43,508 nucleotides of DNA from Actinacidiphila rubida (GCF_900110255.1 NZ_FODD01000053.1:1-43508); one strand, 5' to 3'. Positions 1-8,805 are shown, numbered from the stretch's first letter. Numbers and translations are program-made. The notes: generated by a model not told the origin, from the letters alone.

Positions 1-70
1 ACCCGTATGCACATTTCCGAGGAGACGCTTCCGGAGCGCCCCCGACCCCACGGACAAAGGGCACGCATAT

Positions 71-107
71 CAGGGGCGCGGGGAACTGCGCGACAAGCCA
101 CGACGGC
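71..107. repeat. Dispersed GC-rich intergenic element
   Basis: The segment with the core GGGGCGCGGGGAACTGCGCG followed by ACAAGCCACGACGG resembles a short intergenic element that recurs in many Streptomyces chromosomes (recognised from memory). It does not continue a reading frame with normal codon bias and sits outside the gene that follows. Related GGGGCGCGGGG elements occur near 21074 and 43242 in this window. Confidence 0.5.
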
Positions 108-123
108 GCGGCACACGGCCGAA

Positions 124-311
124 CAAGCCCCGGGGGCACCCCGGAAGCCGAACCCACCCACCGGCCGGTGGACGGCCGACAAGCCCCGGGGGCACCCCGT
201 CGGCCGAGAACACCCACCGGCCGGTGGACGGCCGACAAGCCCCGGGGGCACCCCGTCGGCCGAGAACACCCACCGGCCGGTGGACGGCCGACACGCCCCG
301 GGGGCACCCCG
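124..311. repeat. 56-bp tandem repeat array, about 3.4 units
   Basis: Near-identical units run from 124-180 (variant first unit), 181-236, 237-292 and a partial unit to 311. The phrase CCGGCCGGTGGACGGCCGAC starts at 161, 217 and 273, so the period is 56 bp. Each unit carries the perfect palindrome CCACCGGCCGGTGG and a CCCCGGGG core. All frames stay open through the array only because it lacks AT-rich stops. The array lies just upstream of the STAND ATPase gene, and nothing in 1-457 looks like a separate gene. Confidence 0.85.
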
Positions 312-457
312 CACGAACCCCCCGCGCCCCGCGAGGAATTGGTGGAAACGCCGGGCGCCGGGGATCCACCGGATCCACACTCGTTCGGGTGCTTGACGTC
401 AGGTCGAGGCGGGCACCAACACACCCCAGGGTTGTCGACCGTCCAGCGGGAGGGCAT

Positions 458-3400
458 GTGCCGGAGTCACGGATCGCGCTGCGGGCGGCGGACCGCGGGG
501 AGGTGGAGCGGCTGCTGGAGCGGGCCGTGGCCGGACGGCGGACGCCGGACGGACCCGGCACGGCCACGGAGACCACGGCCGCCGACGCGGACGCCGCGCT
601 GCTCGCGCTCGGCCGGGAGCGGCTGGCGGAGATCGCCGGGGCCGCGGCCGACGAGTACGCGGCGTACCGCCGCGCGCTGGCCTCGGCGGCCGGGCGCCCC
701 GGCACTCCCTCGCGTTCGGCGGGCGCGATCGGGCTCGCGGCGGGCGTCTCGGCGGCCGTGGCCTTCGGCACGGACCTGGGCTTCGGGCTGTCGCCGGGCG
801 CCGCGCTGGTGACCGGAGCGGCCGTGGGCGTGGCCGGCGCCGCGATGCAGAGCGTGACGTCGGGCCGCGGCGCCTCCGGCAAGGCCGCCAGGGAGGCGGC
901 GAACGCGCCCGGCGGCCCCGCACAGGCGCGGCTGCTGTGGCTGGCCGCGGTGGAGCGGCGCGGCATCCGGCCGTTCCTGGAGACCGAGCACGCGGCGGCG
1001 TCCGGCGCCCCCGCGCAGGCGACGGACCCGTCCGCGGCGGCGGGGTCACGGCGGTCCGCGGACGGTTCCCCCTCGGCCGGCACGGCAGGGGCGGACACCG
1101 CCCCGCCGGAAGCGCCGCGGCCGGAGGAGGGTCACGCGGCCCCGGCACGCACGGACGGAGCCGCCGCCCGGCCCCCGGCGCCGCGCAAGGCCGCGGCCTC
1201 GGGCACCGTCCCGGGGGCCGGCGCGATTCCCGCGCCCCGGCGCTCGGGCGACCGCAGCGCCGCGGCCCGCACCCGCGCCGTGCTCGACCAGTCCTTCGGC
1301 CATCTCCCCGAGCTGCGGGGGCCGTTCACCGGCCGCCGCGCGCACCTCGCGCAGATCGCCCAGTGGGTGCACCAGGCTCGCGCGTCCACCGGCGTGCGGC
1401 CCACGGTGGTGCTGCTGCACGGCCCGGCAGGCAGCGGCCGCACGACCCTGGCGGTGCGCGCCACGCAGCAGTTGAAGGACCAGTTCCGCGGCGCCTGCGT
1501 GGTGGACCTGAGGGGTGCGGACGCACCGCTGCCGGCCCGGGACGCGCTGCTGCACCTGCTGAACCGGCTCGGCGCGCCGCGCGACCAGCTGCTGTTCCGG
1601 GAGCGGCAGGACCGGCAGGACGGCGGCCAGCACCTGCGCCGGCTGGCCGAGCAGTACCAGCAGCACCTCACCGACGTCCCGGTGGTGATCGTGCTGGACG
1701 AGGCGACGAGCGCCGAGCAGGTGCGGGCGGCGGTGCCGGAGCGCTCGGAGTCGCTGGTGCTCGTCATCGCGCGCGAGCCCTTCGACCTGGGGCTGCCCGC
1801 CGAGTGGACGCACACCCTCGAGGTCGGCGCGCTCGGCGCGGACGACACCTTCGCGCTGCTCGACGCGCTCGCCGACGACGCGGGGGTGCAGGGCCCGCGC
1901 CCGGCCGAGACCGAGCGGCTGCGGGAACTGTGCGCGGGCCTGCCGATCGCGCTGCGGATCGCCGGTGCGGCGCTGCGCGACCACGGCAGCGCGACCCGGC
2001 TGGCCGCCGACATCGAGGTGTTCGGACCGCAGGCCCCCGTCGACCGGGTGCTGGCGCTGCGCTACCACGACCTGGCGGAGCCCGACCGGCGGCTGCTGCG
2101 CCGCCTGGCCCTGGCCGGCCGCGCCAGCTTCGGCGCGGCCGCGGCGGCCGCGCTGCTGGCCACCGACGAGCAGGAGGCGGACCGGCGGCTGGCCGAACTG
2201 GCCGCGGCCGGGCTGATCGAGAACGTCCGCGGCAGCCGCTACCGCCCCCACGAGCTGGTCCGGCGGTTCGCCGGCGAGCGGCTGCTGGACGAGGAGGACC
2301 CGGTGGAGCGGGCGGCCGCGCACGAGCGGCTGATCCGCTCCTACGCGGACCTGGCGAACACCGTGATCCGGCTGGTGGAGGGCAGGACGTCGACCCGCGC
2401 CGGCCGGTTCGGGCAGCACGGCTTCGCGTCGCTGGAGCTGGCGCTGCGCTGGCTGGACGAGGAGTCCAGCTTCATCACCGGCGCGCTGCGCGACGCGGAG
2501 GGCGTGGACGGGGCGGCCGTGCAGGCACTGCTGGGCGCGCTGTGCGACTACTGCCTGCTGCGCGGCGACCTGTACCGGCTGGGCGAGATCAGCGAGATGG
2601 CGCAGGCCCGGCAGGCGAAGGACCGGGGGCCGGGGCGGCCGGGCGAGGACCGCTCGGTGCTGGTCCGCTCGGTGCAGTGGCGCACCGGCATCGCGGCCCG
2701 GCAGCTCGGCGAGCTGGACAAGGCCCGCTCCACGCTGACGTCGGTGGTGGACCTGTACTTCGAGGCGCAGCACCCGGCGGGCGCCGCGCGGGCGCTCAAC
2801 AGCCTGGGCATCACCCTCCACCACCAGGGCAACCTGCGGGAGGCCGAGGCGAAGCTGCGCGAGGCGCTGGCGATCCAGGGCACCTCGGCGGAGCTGGACG
2901 AAGACCGGGCCTGGACGCTGCACGCGCTGGGTGCGGTGCTGCGCGATCTGGGCCGGCTCGGCGAGGCGCTGGAACTGCTGCACGCCTCGCTGCGGCTGCA
3001 CCGGGCCAACGAGAGCGTGCAGGGCGAGGCGTGGGCGCATCTGCAGCTCGGCCAGTCGTACCTGCGGCTGGGCCGCGTCGAGGAGGGCGAGGCGGAACTG
3101 CGGGCGGCCGGCCAGTCGTACGCGCTGGCGCGCGACCCGCGCGGTTCGGCGTGGACGCTCACGCAGCTGGCACGGGCCCGGCTGCTGCGCGGCGAGACGC
3201 ACGAGGCGGCCCGCGACCTGGACGAGGCGGTGCAGCGGCACCGCGGCAACGACGACGCCCGCGGCGAGGCGTGGACGCTGTACTACCTGGGCCAGGCGCT
3301 GGAGGAGAGCGGCGACATCGACACCGCGCTGCGCACCCTGGAGCGCGCGCGCACCATGTTCTCCCGCATGCGGGACGTCTACGGGCTGGCGTGCGCCCGG

Positions 3401-3958
3401 CACCACTCGGCGCGGGTGACCCGCGACCTGCGGGCGGCGCGCACCGGGAACCTGCGCAACTCCGGCTTCGCGCGCCAGTTGCTGCAGGACGCGCGGCAGG
3501 ACTTCCGGCGGATCGGCGTGGCGGACGGCGAGGCGTGGTCGTGCGTGGAGCTGGCGGTCATCGACGCCGGCAACGGGCGGCTGCTGGAGGCCCTGGGGCT
3601 GCTCCAGGAGGCGTCGGAGCTGTTCACCGCGCTCGGCGACGTGCGCGGCCGGGACTGGTCGGAGTTCCTGCGGGCGACGCTGCTGCCGCTGCTGGCCGCG
3701 GACCTGGGGAGCGCGGGGTCGACGGGGACGTCGTATCCGCAGGAGGTGGTCGGTGAGGCCCGCGAGACGATGCGGGCGCTGGCCGCGGAGTCGCACCCGA
3801 GCCGGGACCCGGACCTCCAGGAGTACGCGACGGCGTACGGGCTGCTGCTGGACCAGGGCAGCGTGGTGCCGGGAGGGCCGTGGGACGCCTGGCGGCTGGG
3901 CATGACGCCGGGCCGCTCGGCGCGGATGATCCTGGCACTGCCGGACGCGGACGGCTAG
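458..3958 (+). CDS. STAND-class NB-ARC ATPase with TPR repeats and N-terminal hydrophobic Gly/Ala segment
   Basis: This is a 1166-aa signalling ATPase of the STAND (NLR-like) class. The GTG at 458 is preceded by GGGAGG at 448-453. The open frame runs further upstream, but only through the tandem repeats. Domain order: a helical N-terminus (1-85); a Gly/Ala-rich hydrophobic stretch (about 88-130) that could form a membrane hairpin or glycine zipper; a Pro/Ala linker (about 180-275); an NB-ARC module with Walker A GPAGSGRTT at 322-330, Walker B VVIVLDE at 409-415 and GLPIAL at 494-499; a winged helix (about 525-600) ending in a RYRPHELVRRF-like MHD region; and TPR-like helical repeats from about 620 to 1110. 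TPRs usually sense a ligand or partner, and NTP binding drives oligomerisation in this class. There is no SARP DNA-binding domain. Ligand and output are unknown; regulatory or defence roles are both possible. It appears monocistronic. Confidence 0.85.
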   Translation: MPESRIALRAADRGEVERLLERAVAGRRTPDGPGTATETTAADADAALLALGRERLAEIAGAAADEYAAYRRALASAAGRPGTPSRSAGAIGLAAGVSAAVAFGTDLGFGLSPGAALVTGAAVGVAGAAMQSVTSGRGASGKAAREAANAPGGPAQARLLWLAAVERRGIRPFLETEHAAASGAPAQATDPSAAAGSRRSADGSPSAGTAGADTAPPEAPRPEEGHAAPARTDGAAARPPAPRKAAASGTVPGAGAIPAPRRSGDRSAAARTRAVLDQSFGHLPELRGPFTGRRAHLAQIAQWVHQARASTGVRPTVVLLHGPAGSGRTTLAVRATQQLKDQFRGACVVDLRGADAPLPARDALLHLLNRLGAPRDQLLFRERQDRQDGGQHLRRLAEQYQQHLTDVPVVIVLDEATSAEQVRAAVPERSESLVLVIAREPFDLGLPAEWTHTLEVGALGADDTFALLDALADDAGVQGPRPAETERLRELCAGLPIALRIAGAALRDHGSATRLAADIEVFGPQAPVDRVLALRYHDLAEPDRRLLRRLALAGRASFGAAAAAALLATDEQEADRRLAELAAAGLIENVRGSRYRPHELVRRFAGERLLDEEDPVERAAAHERLIRSYADLANTVIRLVEGRTSTRAGRFGQHGFASLELALRWLDEESSFITGALRDAEGVDGAAVQALLGALCDYCLLRGDLYRLGEISEMAQARQAKDRGPGRPGEDRSVLVRSVQWRTGIAARQLGELDKARSTLTSVVDLYFEAQHPAGAARALNSLGITLHHQGNLREAEAKLREALAIQGTSAELDEDRAWTLHALGAVLRDLGRLGEALELLHASLRLHRANESVQGEAWAHLQLGQSYLRLGRVEEGEAELRAAGQSYALARDPRGSAWTLTQLARARLLRGETHEAARDLDEAVQRHRGNDDARGEAWTLYYLGQALEESGDIDTALRTLERARTMFSRMRDVYGLACARHHSARVTRDLRAARTGNLRNSGFARQLLQDARQDFRRIGVADGEAWSCVELAVIDAGNGRLLEALGLLQEASELFTALGDVRGRDWSEFLRATLLPLLAADLGSAGSTGTSYPQEVVGEARETMRALAAESHPSRDPDLQEYATAYGLLLDQGSVVPGGPWDAWRLGMTPGRSARMILALPDADG

Positions 3959-4069
3959 CCCCGTCCGGAGGTCGTGCCGTCAGGTCGTGCCGTCAGCACG
4001 CCGGCCGGACCGGCGGTACGCGACAGGCGGGGTCACGGCCGCTCGGTGCGAGCCGCCGGCCCCCGCCCG

Positions 4070-4312
4070 TCACGCCTGCGGCGGCTTGGCGTCCGACGGC
4101 TCGCGCGGGGCGGCCGCCTGCGGCGCCTTCTGCTCCTCGAAGTCGATCTTCTTCATCTGCTTGCCCATGTTCTTCATGAGCATGTACAGCCCGACGGCCA
4201 TGACGGCGAAGATCACGAAGCCGAGGAGCCCGGGCGTCACCTTGTTGTCGTCCAGCTCGGCGGCGAGCGGAACGAGCTGGTGGAGGGCGTGGGTCTGAGT
4301 CACGCCCCCCAT
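4070..4312 (-). CDS. Small single-pass membrane protein downstream of mca
   Basis: This 80-aa protein of unknown function has one hydrophobic helix (about residues 29-47, GLLGFVIFAVMAVGLYML) followed by a basic stretch (KNMGKQMKKIDFEEQK) and a Pro/Ala-rich tail, so it probably sits in the membrane with a cytoplasmic C-terminus. The ATG at 4312 lies only 6 nt after the mca stop, with AGGGG just upstream, so it is probably translated from the mca mRNA. A GTG three codons later is an alternative start. The start region shares an exact 22-bp sequence with the start of lpdA at the other end of the window. A conserved small gene is found next to mca in streptomycetes as far as I recall, but I know no assigned role. 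Confidence 0.75.
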   Translation of the reverse strand: MGGVTQTHALHQLVPLAAELDDNKVTPGLLGFVIFAVMAVGLYMLMKNMGKQMKKIDFEEQKAPQAAAPREPSDAKPPQA

Positions 4313-4318
4313 TGTCCC

Positions 4319-5191
4319 CTAGGCCCCGCGGATGCCCGCAAAGAGGTCGTCCTCCGGCAGCGACACGTCGACGCGGGTCTGCGCCAGCTCGTAGTCCTCC
4401 GTCGGCCACACCTCGCGCTGGAGGTCCATCGGGACGCGGAACCAGCCGCCGTCCGGGTCGATCTGCGTGGCGTGCGCGAGCAGCGCCTTGTCGCGGATCT
4501 CGAAGAACTCCGCGCACGGCACGTGGGTGGTGATGCTGCGATCCGGGCGGGCGAACTCCTCCCAGCGCTTGAGCCACTCCCCGTACGGCGACTCCAGGCC
4601 GCGGGCCAGCAGCGCCTCGTGCAGCGCGATCGTGCGCTGCTTGTTGAAGCCCTGGTTGTAGTAGAGCTTCAGCGGCGTCCAGGGCGCGCCGGCCTCGGGG
4701 AACCGCGTCGGGTCGCCGGCGGCCTCGAAGGCCACCATGGAGATCTTGTGGGTCATGATGTGGTCGGGGTGGGGGTACCCGCCGTTCTCGTCGTACGTGG
4801 TGATCACGTGCGGCCGGAACTCGCGGATGAGCCGCACCAGCGCGCCGGCCGCGTGGTCCACGTCCTGCAGGGCGAAGCACCCCTCGGGCAGCGGAGGCAG
4901 CGGGTCGCCCTCGGGCAGGCCGGAGTCGACGAAGCCGAGCCAGGCCTGGCGGACGCCGAGGATCTGACGGGCCTCGTCCATCTCGCGGGCCCGCACCTCG
5001 TGGATGTGCTCCTCGATGTAGGGGTCACCCTGGAGCTTGGGGTTGAGCACCGAGCCACGCTCGCCTCCGGTGCAGGTCGCCACCAGTACGTCCACCCCCT
5101 CGGACACGTACTTGGCCATGGTGGCCGCGCCCTTGCTCGACTCGTCGTCGGGGTGGGCGTGGACGGCCATCAGTCGCAGCTGCTCAGTCAA
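4319..5191 (-). CDS. mca: Mycothiol S-conjugate amidase Mca
   Basis: This 290-aa zinc amidase of the LmbE/PIG-L family cleaves mycothiol S-conjugates, releasing mercapturic acids for export and recycling GlcN-inositol, as part of actinobacterial thiol detoxification. Zinc ligands are visible: AHPDDE at 12-17 (H13, D16) and HPDH at 141-144. I chose the TTG at 5191 because it gives the family N-terminus (TEQLRLMAVHAHPDDE) and has GAGG about 10 nt upstream. The frame stays open 468 bp further upstream but only as the antisense of the neighbouring gene. The next ATG (5171) would remove seven residues. It is divergent from the DUF4307 gene and followed 6 nt later by the small membrane-protein gene. 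Confidence 0.93.
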   Translation of the reverse strand: MTEQLRLMAVHAHPDDESSKGAATMAKYVSEGVDVLVATCTGGERGSVLNPKLQGDPYIEEHIHEVRAREMDEARQILGVRQAWLGFVDSGLPEGDPLPPLPEGCFALQDVDHAAGALVRLIREFRPHVITTYDENGGYPHPDHIMTHKISMVAFEAAGDPTRFPEAGAPWTPLKLYYNQGFNKQRTIALHEALLARGLESPYGEWLKRWEEFARPDRSITTHVPCAEFFEIRDKALLAHATQIDPDGGWFRVPMDLQREVWPTEDYELAQTRVDVSLPEDDLFAGIRGA

Positions 5192-5308
5192 GGCAGAAAC
5201 CTCAAGTCTCCCGTTGTCGATCCCCCTCCGTCGGCGGGAAGGGCGCCTTCTATAGTGACCGAGTGCGGGGGCGAATAATTCCGTGGCCCCCGATCGGGAG
5301 GAACGATC

Positions 5309-5749
5309 ATGACGGCCGTGCAGTCCGAGCCGCCCGCCTCCCCTCCTGAGGGGCGCTACGGCAGCGGCGACCGCCGCTTCGACCGCGACGCGGACGCCCG
5401 CGCCGACCGGACGCTGCGCCGCGTCGCCCTGGTGCTCGGCGTGCTCGTCGCCGTCGGCATCGGCTGGTACGGCTGGCGCAGCATCGCGGACAGTCCCGTC
5501 AGCGCCCAGGTCGTGGCGTTCAAGGCGGTGTCCGACCAGGCGGTCGAGATCCACCTGGAGGTCCACAAGGACGCCGGCTCCGCCGTGGTGTGCACGCTGC
5601 GCTCGGAGGACGCCGACCACAACGAGGTCGGCCGCAAGGACGTGCGGCTCACCCAGCACGCCGGGCAGGTCGACACCGTGGTGACGGTGCGCACCACCGC
5701 CCGCGGGACCACCGGCGAGCTGGTGGGCTGCAGCACCGCGTCGCGCTGA
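5309..5749 (+). CDS. DUF4307 family membrane-anchored protein
   Basis: This 146-aa protein has a charged N-terminus (residues 15-42, rich in Arg and Asp), one transmembrane helix (about 43-60, ALVLGVLVAVGIGWYGW) and an extracytoplasmic domain of about 85 residues with two cysteines (VVCTLRS and VGCSTAS) that could form a disulphide. This layout fits DUF4307, an actinobacterial family of unknown function found beside mca and greA. The ATG is preceded by GGGAGGAACGATC, a good ribosome binding site. It is divergent from mca and lies upstream of greA with a 263-nt gap. Confidence 0.8.
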   Translation: MTAVQSEPPASPPEGRYGSGDRRFDRDADARADRTLRRVALVLGVLVAVGIGWYGWRSIADSPVSAQVVAFKAVSDQAVEIHLEVHKDAGSAVVCTLRSEDADHNEVGRKDVRLTQHAGQVDTVVTVRTTARGTTGELVGCSTASR

Positions 5750-6012
5750 CCGGCGCGACCGGCCGGCCGTTACCCCGAGTGAGGGGCCGGTCGCCGCGCA
5801 GCGCCTCCTTCACTCCCGTCCCGGGCCGGGAATTGTTAGGCTCGTGGTTTCGTCCCGTCAGCCGGTGGCAATGCAATTGTTCACCGGGCACGTACTCGTA
5901 CGTCGGCTGGCGGGGACGATCCGCCGGCCGCATTCGTTCACGCGGCGGCGAAAAGTCCGCGGAGGGTCCGCCGGACATTCACACCGCACGACAGTACCGA
6001 CGAGGAGCACCT

Positions 6013-6510
6013 GTGACCCAGACCAGCGACAACGTCACCTGGCTCACCCAGGCGGCGTACGACCAGCTCAGGGCAGAGCTGGAGCACCTGTCTGGTCCCG
6101 CACGCGCCGAGATCGTCGCCAAGATCGAGGAAGCCCGCCAGGAAGGCGATCTCAAGGAGAACGCCGGTTACCACGCGGCGCGCGAGGACCAGGGCAAGCT
6201 CGAGCTGCGTATCCGCCAGCTCAACCAGATCCTGGAGACCGCCAAGGTGGGCGAGGCCCCGGCGGACGACGGCACGGTGTCCCCGGGCATGGTCGTCACC
6301 ATCGCCTTCGACGGCGACCCGGACGACACGATGACGTTCCTGCTGGGCTCCCGCGAGGGCGTGGGCGCCGACATGGAGACGTACTCCCCGCAGTCGCCCC
6401 TCGGCAGCGGCGTGAACGGCCGCCGCATCGGCGAGGACGCCACGTACGAGCTGCCCAACGGCAAGTCGGCCACGGTGAAGATCCTCGAGGTCAAGCCCTA
6501 CACCGGCTGA
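6013..6510 (+). CDS. greA: Transcription elongation factor GreA
   Basis: This 165-aa protein binds the RNA polymerase secondary channel and stimulates cleavage of backtracked transcripts. The N-terminal coiled coil (about 10-80) contains the signature EGDLKENAGYHAAREDQ, with the acidic tip pair that coordinates catalytic Mg2+, followed by a C-terminal FKBP-like domain with SPLGSGVNGRRIGEDATYELPNG. The GTG at 6013 follows GAGGAGCACCT. The frame extends upstream without stops but has no coding character there. Length is typical of actinobacterial GreA. A clear terminator hairpin follows at 6562. Confidence 0.95.
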   Translation: MTQTSDNVTWLTQAAYDQLRAELEHLSGPARAEIVAKIEEARQEGDLKENAGYHAAREDQGKLELRIRQLNQILETAKVGEAPADDGTVSPGMVVTIAFDGDPDDTMTFLLGSREGVGADMETYSPQSPLGSGVNGRRIGEDATYELPNGKSATVKILEVKPYTG

Positions 6511-6561
6511 TCTTCGGGCCCGCCCGCTCGCCTCTCCGGGCCGGGCCGCAGAGCACGCACA

Positions 6562-6598
6562 GCAGCCCCTGCCCGCCTCATCGGCGCGCAGGGGCTGT
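6562..6598 (+). terminator. Terminator after greA
   Basis: CAGCCCCTGC at 6563-6572 pairs with GCAGGGGCTG at 6588-6597 around a 15-nt loop. It lies 52 nt after the greA stop and faces the convergent ABC permease gene. Confidence 0.75.
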
Positions 6599-6759
6599 CG
6601 CGTTCGTCGTCTCGTCCGCCCTCCACCGATGTAGCCCTCGAGCCAAAGGGCGCGCCGCTGTCGAAAGGAAGAACGCGCGGAGGCCCCGAGGAACGAGGGG
6701 CCGAGCACGATCGACCGTCGACAGCGGGTCGGAGCGCCCGGAGGCGAGAGGGCGGCGGA

Positions 6760-7614
6760 TCAGGCAGTCGCCGAGCGGTACTTGCGGACCGCCCAGGTGC
6801 GGAAGACGGCGACGATGACGACGGACCAGGCCAGGGAGGCCCAGACGGGGTGCTCCATGGGCCAGGCGTTGGACTGGACGACGCCGGGGTTGCCGAAGAG
6901 CACCCGGCAGGCCTGGACGGTGGCGCTGAAGGGGTTCCACTCGGCCACGTGCCGCAGCCACGGCGTCATGTTCTCCGGGCTGACGAACGCGTTGGAGACG
7001 AACGTGACCGGGAAGAGCCAGATCAGGCCGCCGGAGGTGGCCGCCTCGGGGGTGCGCACGGACAGGCCGATGAGCGCGCCGATCCAGGAGAACGCGTAGC
7101 CCAGGAGCAGCAGCAGCGCGAACGCCGCGAACATCTTCGGGATGCCGTTGTGCACGCGCCAGCCGACGAGCACGCCGACGACGGCCAGCACGACGACGGT
7201 CAGCGCGGTCTGCACGAGGTCGGCCAGGGTGCGGCCGGTGAGCACCGCGCCGCGGGACATCGGCAGCGACCGGAAGCGGTCGATGAGGCCCTTGTGCATG
7301 TCGTCCGCGATGCCCGCGCCGGCTCCGGCGGTGGCGAAGGTGACGGTCTGCGCGAAGATGCCGGCCATCAGGAAGTTGCGGTAGTCGCTCGTGCTGAGGG
7401 ATCCTCCGACCGCCACGGATCCGCCGAAGACGTAGCTGAACAGCACCACGAACATGATCGGCTGGATGAGCCCGAAAATGACGACCTCGGGAATCCGCAT
7501 CATCCGCAGCAGGTTCCGCTTGGCCACGACCAGGGAGTCGTGCGCGGACTGCATCACACCGCCGCGGGCGACGGGCGCCAGGGTGACCGACGGGGAGTCG
7601 GTGGCGGCACTCAC
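6760..7614 (-). CDS. ABC-2 type transporter permease, DrrB-like
   Basis: This 284-aa integral membrane subunit has about six predicted transmembrane helices, for example VVIFGLIQPIMFVVLFSYVF, LVQTALTVVVLAVVGVLVGW, FAAFALLLLLGYAFSWIGAL and a last one near ASLAWSVVIVAVF. The ABC-2 signature region GLIWLFPVTFVSNAFVSPENMTPWLR is present. It forms the export channel for the ATPase encoded immediately upstream. The GTG start at 7614 overlaps the ATPase stop by 4 bp (GTGA), so the two are translationally coupled. The family includes daunorubicin/doxorubicin resistance DrrB; substrates of most chromosomal homologues are unknown, so drug export is an inference. It is convergent with greA. Confidence 0.9.
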   Translation of the reverse strand: MSAATDSPSVTLAPVARGGVMQSAHDSLVVAKRNLLRMMRIPEVVIFGLIQPIMFVVLFSYVFGGSVAVGGSLSTSDYRNFLMAGIFAQTVTFATAGAGAGIADDMHKGLIDRFRSLPMSRGAVLTGRTLADLVQTALTVVVLAVVGVLVGWRVHNGIPKMFAAFALLLLLGYAFSWIGALIGLSVRTPEAATSGGLIWLFPVTFVSNAFVSPENMTPWLRHVAEWNPFSATVQACRVLFGNPGVVQSNAWPMEHPVWASLAWSVVIVAVFRTWAVRKYRSATA

Positions 7615-8645
7615 TTGACGGCCTCCTTCTGCTTCTTCTTCGCGTTCTTCTTCGCGTCGGCCGGGACGCCGGCCGCGCTCCCGTCGTCCTCGGTGCCCTC
7701 GGCGACCTCGGCCGCGTGGCCGGTGAGGGAGATGAACACGTCGTCCAGGGTCGGGCGGCGCAGACCGATGTCGTCGATCTCGATGCCCTGCGCGTCCAGG
7801 TCGCGGATGACCTCCGCGAGCAGCTTGGCGCCGCCGGTGACGGGGACGGTGATCTTGCGGGTGTGCTGCTCGATCTTGGCCTCGTCCTGGCCGTAGCGGG
7901 CCAGCACGCGGGCGGACTCCTCGATGCGCTCGCGGTCGTGCACGACGACCTCGACGCGCTCGCCGCCGGTCTGCGCCTTGAGCTCGTCGGAGGTGCCGCG
8001 GGCGATGACCAGCCCGTGGTCGATCACGCAGATGTCGTGCGCGAGGTGGTCGGCCTCCTCCAGGTACTGCGTGGTCAGCAGCAGGGTGGTGCCGCCGGCG
8101 ACCAGTTCCTGGATGACCTCCCACAGCGCCTGCCGGTTCCTCGGGTCGAGGCCGGTGGTCGGCTCGTCCATGAACATCACGGGCGGGCTGACGACGAGTG
8201 CGGCGGCCAGGTCGAGCCGGCGCCGCATGCCGCCGGAGTACGTCTTGGCGGTGCGGTCGGCGGCGTCGGCGAGGTGGAAGCGCTCCAGCAGTTCGTCCGC
8301 CCGGCGGCGGGCGTCCTTGGCCCCCAACTGGTAGAGCTGGCCGACCATCTGCAGGTTCTCGCGGCCGGTCAGGTACTCGTCGACCGCGGCGAACTGGCCG
8401 GACAGGCCGATGTGCCGCCTGACCTCGTTGGGATGCTTGAGCACGTCGATGCCCGCGACGACGGCCGTGCCGCTGTCGGGTTGCAGAAGGGTGGTCAGGA
8501 CGCGCACGGCGGTGGTCTTCCCAGCGCCGTTGGGGCCGAGCAGGCCGAGGACGGTGCCCTCCGGCACGTCGAGATCCACTCCCCCCAGTGCCCTGACGTC
8601 GCCGAAGGTCTTCACGAGACCCTCGGCGTAGATGGCGCCCGGCAT
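7611..8645 (-). CDS. ABC transporter ATP-binding protein, DrrA-like
   Basis: This 344-aa cytoplasmic ATPase of the daunorubicin-resistance type powers the coupled permease. Walker A GPNGAGKTT is at 37-45, followed by the signature YSGGMRRRLDLAAAL, Walker B VMFMDEPTTGLDP and the switch region TTQYLEEADHLAHD. The C-terminal extension with RRPTLDDVFISLTG is typical of DrrA-like proteins. It ends in an unusual lysine-rich tail (KKNAKKKQKEAVK). The ATG at 8645 is preceded by AGGAGCGAAGAAC. An earlier in-frame start at 8834 would add a stretch with no ABC homology and would sit inside the promoter described below. Confidence 0.93.
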   Translation of the reverse strand: MPGAIYAEGLVKTFGDVRALGGVDLDVPEGTVLGLLGPNGAGKTTAVRVLTTLLQPDSGTAVVAGIDVLKHPNEVRRHIGLSGQFAAVDEYLTGRENLQMVGQLYQLGAKDARRRADELLERFHLADAADRTAKTYSGGMRRRLDLAAALVVSPPVMFMDEPTTGLDPRNRQALWEVIQELVAGGTTLLLTTQYLEEADHLAHDICVIDHGLVIARGTSDELKAQTGGERVEVVVHDRERIEESARVLARYGQDEAKIEQHTRKITVPVTGGAKLLAEVIRDLDAQGIEIDDIGLRRPTLDDVFISLTGHAAEVAEGTEDDGSAAGVPADAKKNAKKKQKEAVK

Positions 8646-8805
8646 GTTCTTCGCTCCTGTCGGTGGGTGCTGTGTCGGATGCTGCTGTGTGCTTGCTTTC
8701 TGCCGCTTGTGTGACCGGCCGCCGCCGCGAAACTCATCGGCCGTGCCGTCCCGCGCGGAACCGCCCACGGGAATCCGCGGAACGGCACTCTCACGATGGA
8801 ACGCG

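Noticed and set aside
124..311. Possible CRISPR array
   Set aside because: The whole 56-bp unit is repeated, including what would be spacers, there are only about three copies, and no cas genes are nearby.
70..1098. Long minus-strand open frame over the start of the STAND gene
   Set aside because: It has Ser/Ala/Pro/Arg-rich composition typical of an antisense reading of GC-rich coding DNA, no motifs, and full overlap with a well-supported gene.
1046..3796. 916-codon minus-strand open frame
   Set aside because: It is antisense of the NB-ARC/TPR gene with Arg/Gln/His-rich low-complexity translation and no recognisable domain.
458..3958. SARP/AfsR-type regulator
   Set aside because: NB-ARC and TPR parts resemble AfsR, but the N-terminal OmpR-like DNA-binding and BTAD domains are absent.
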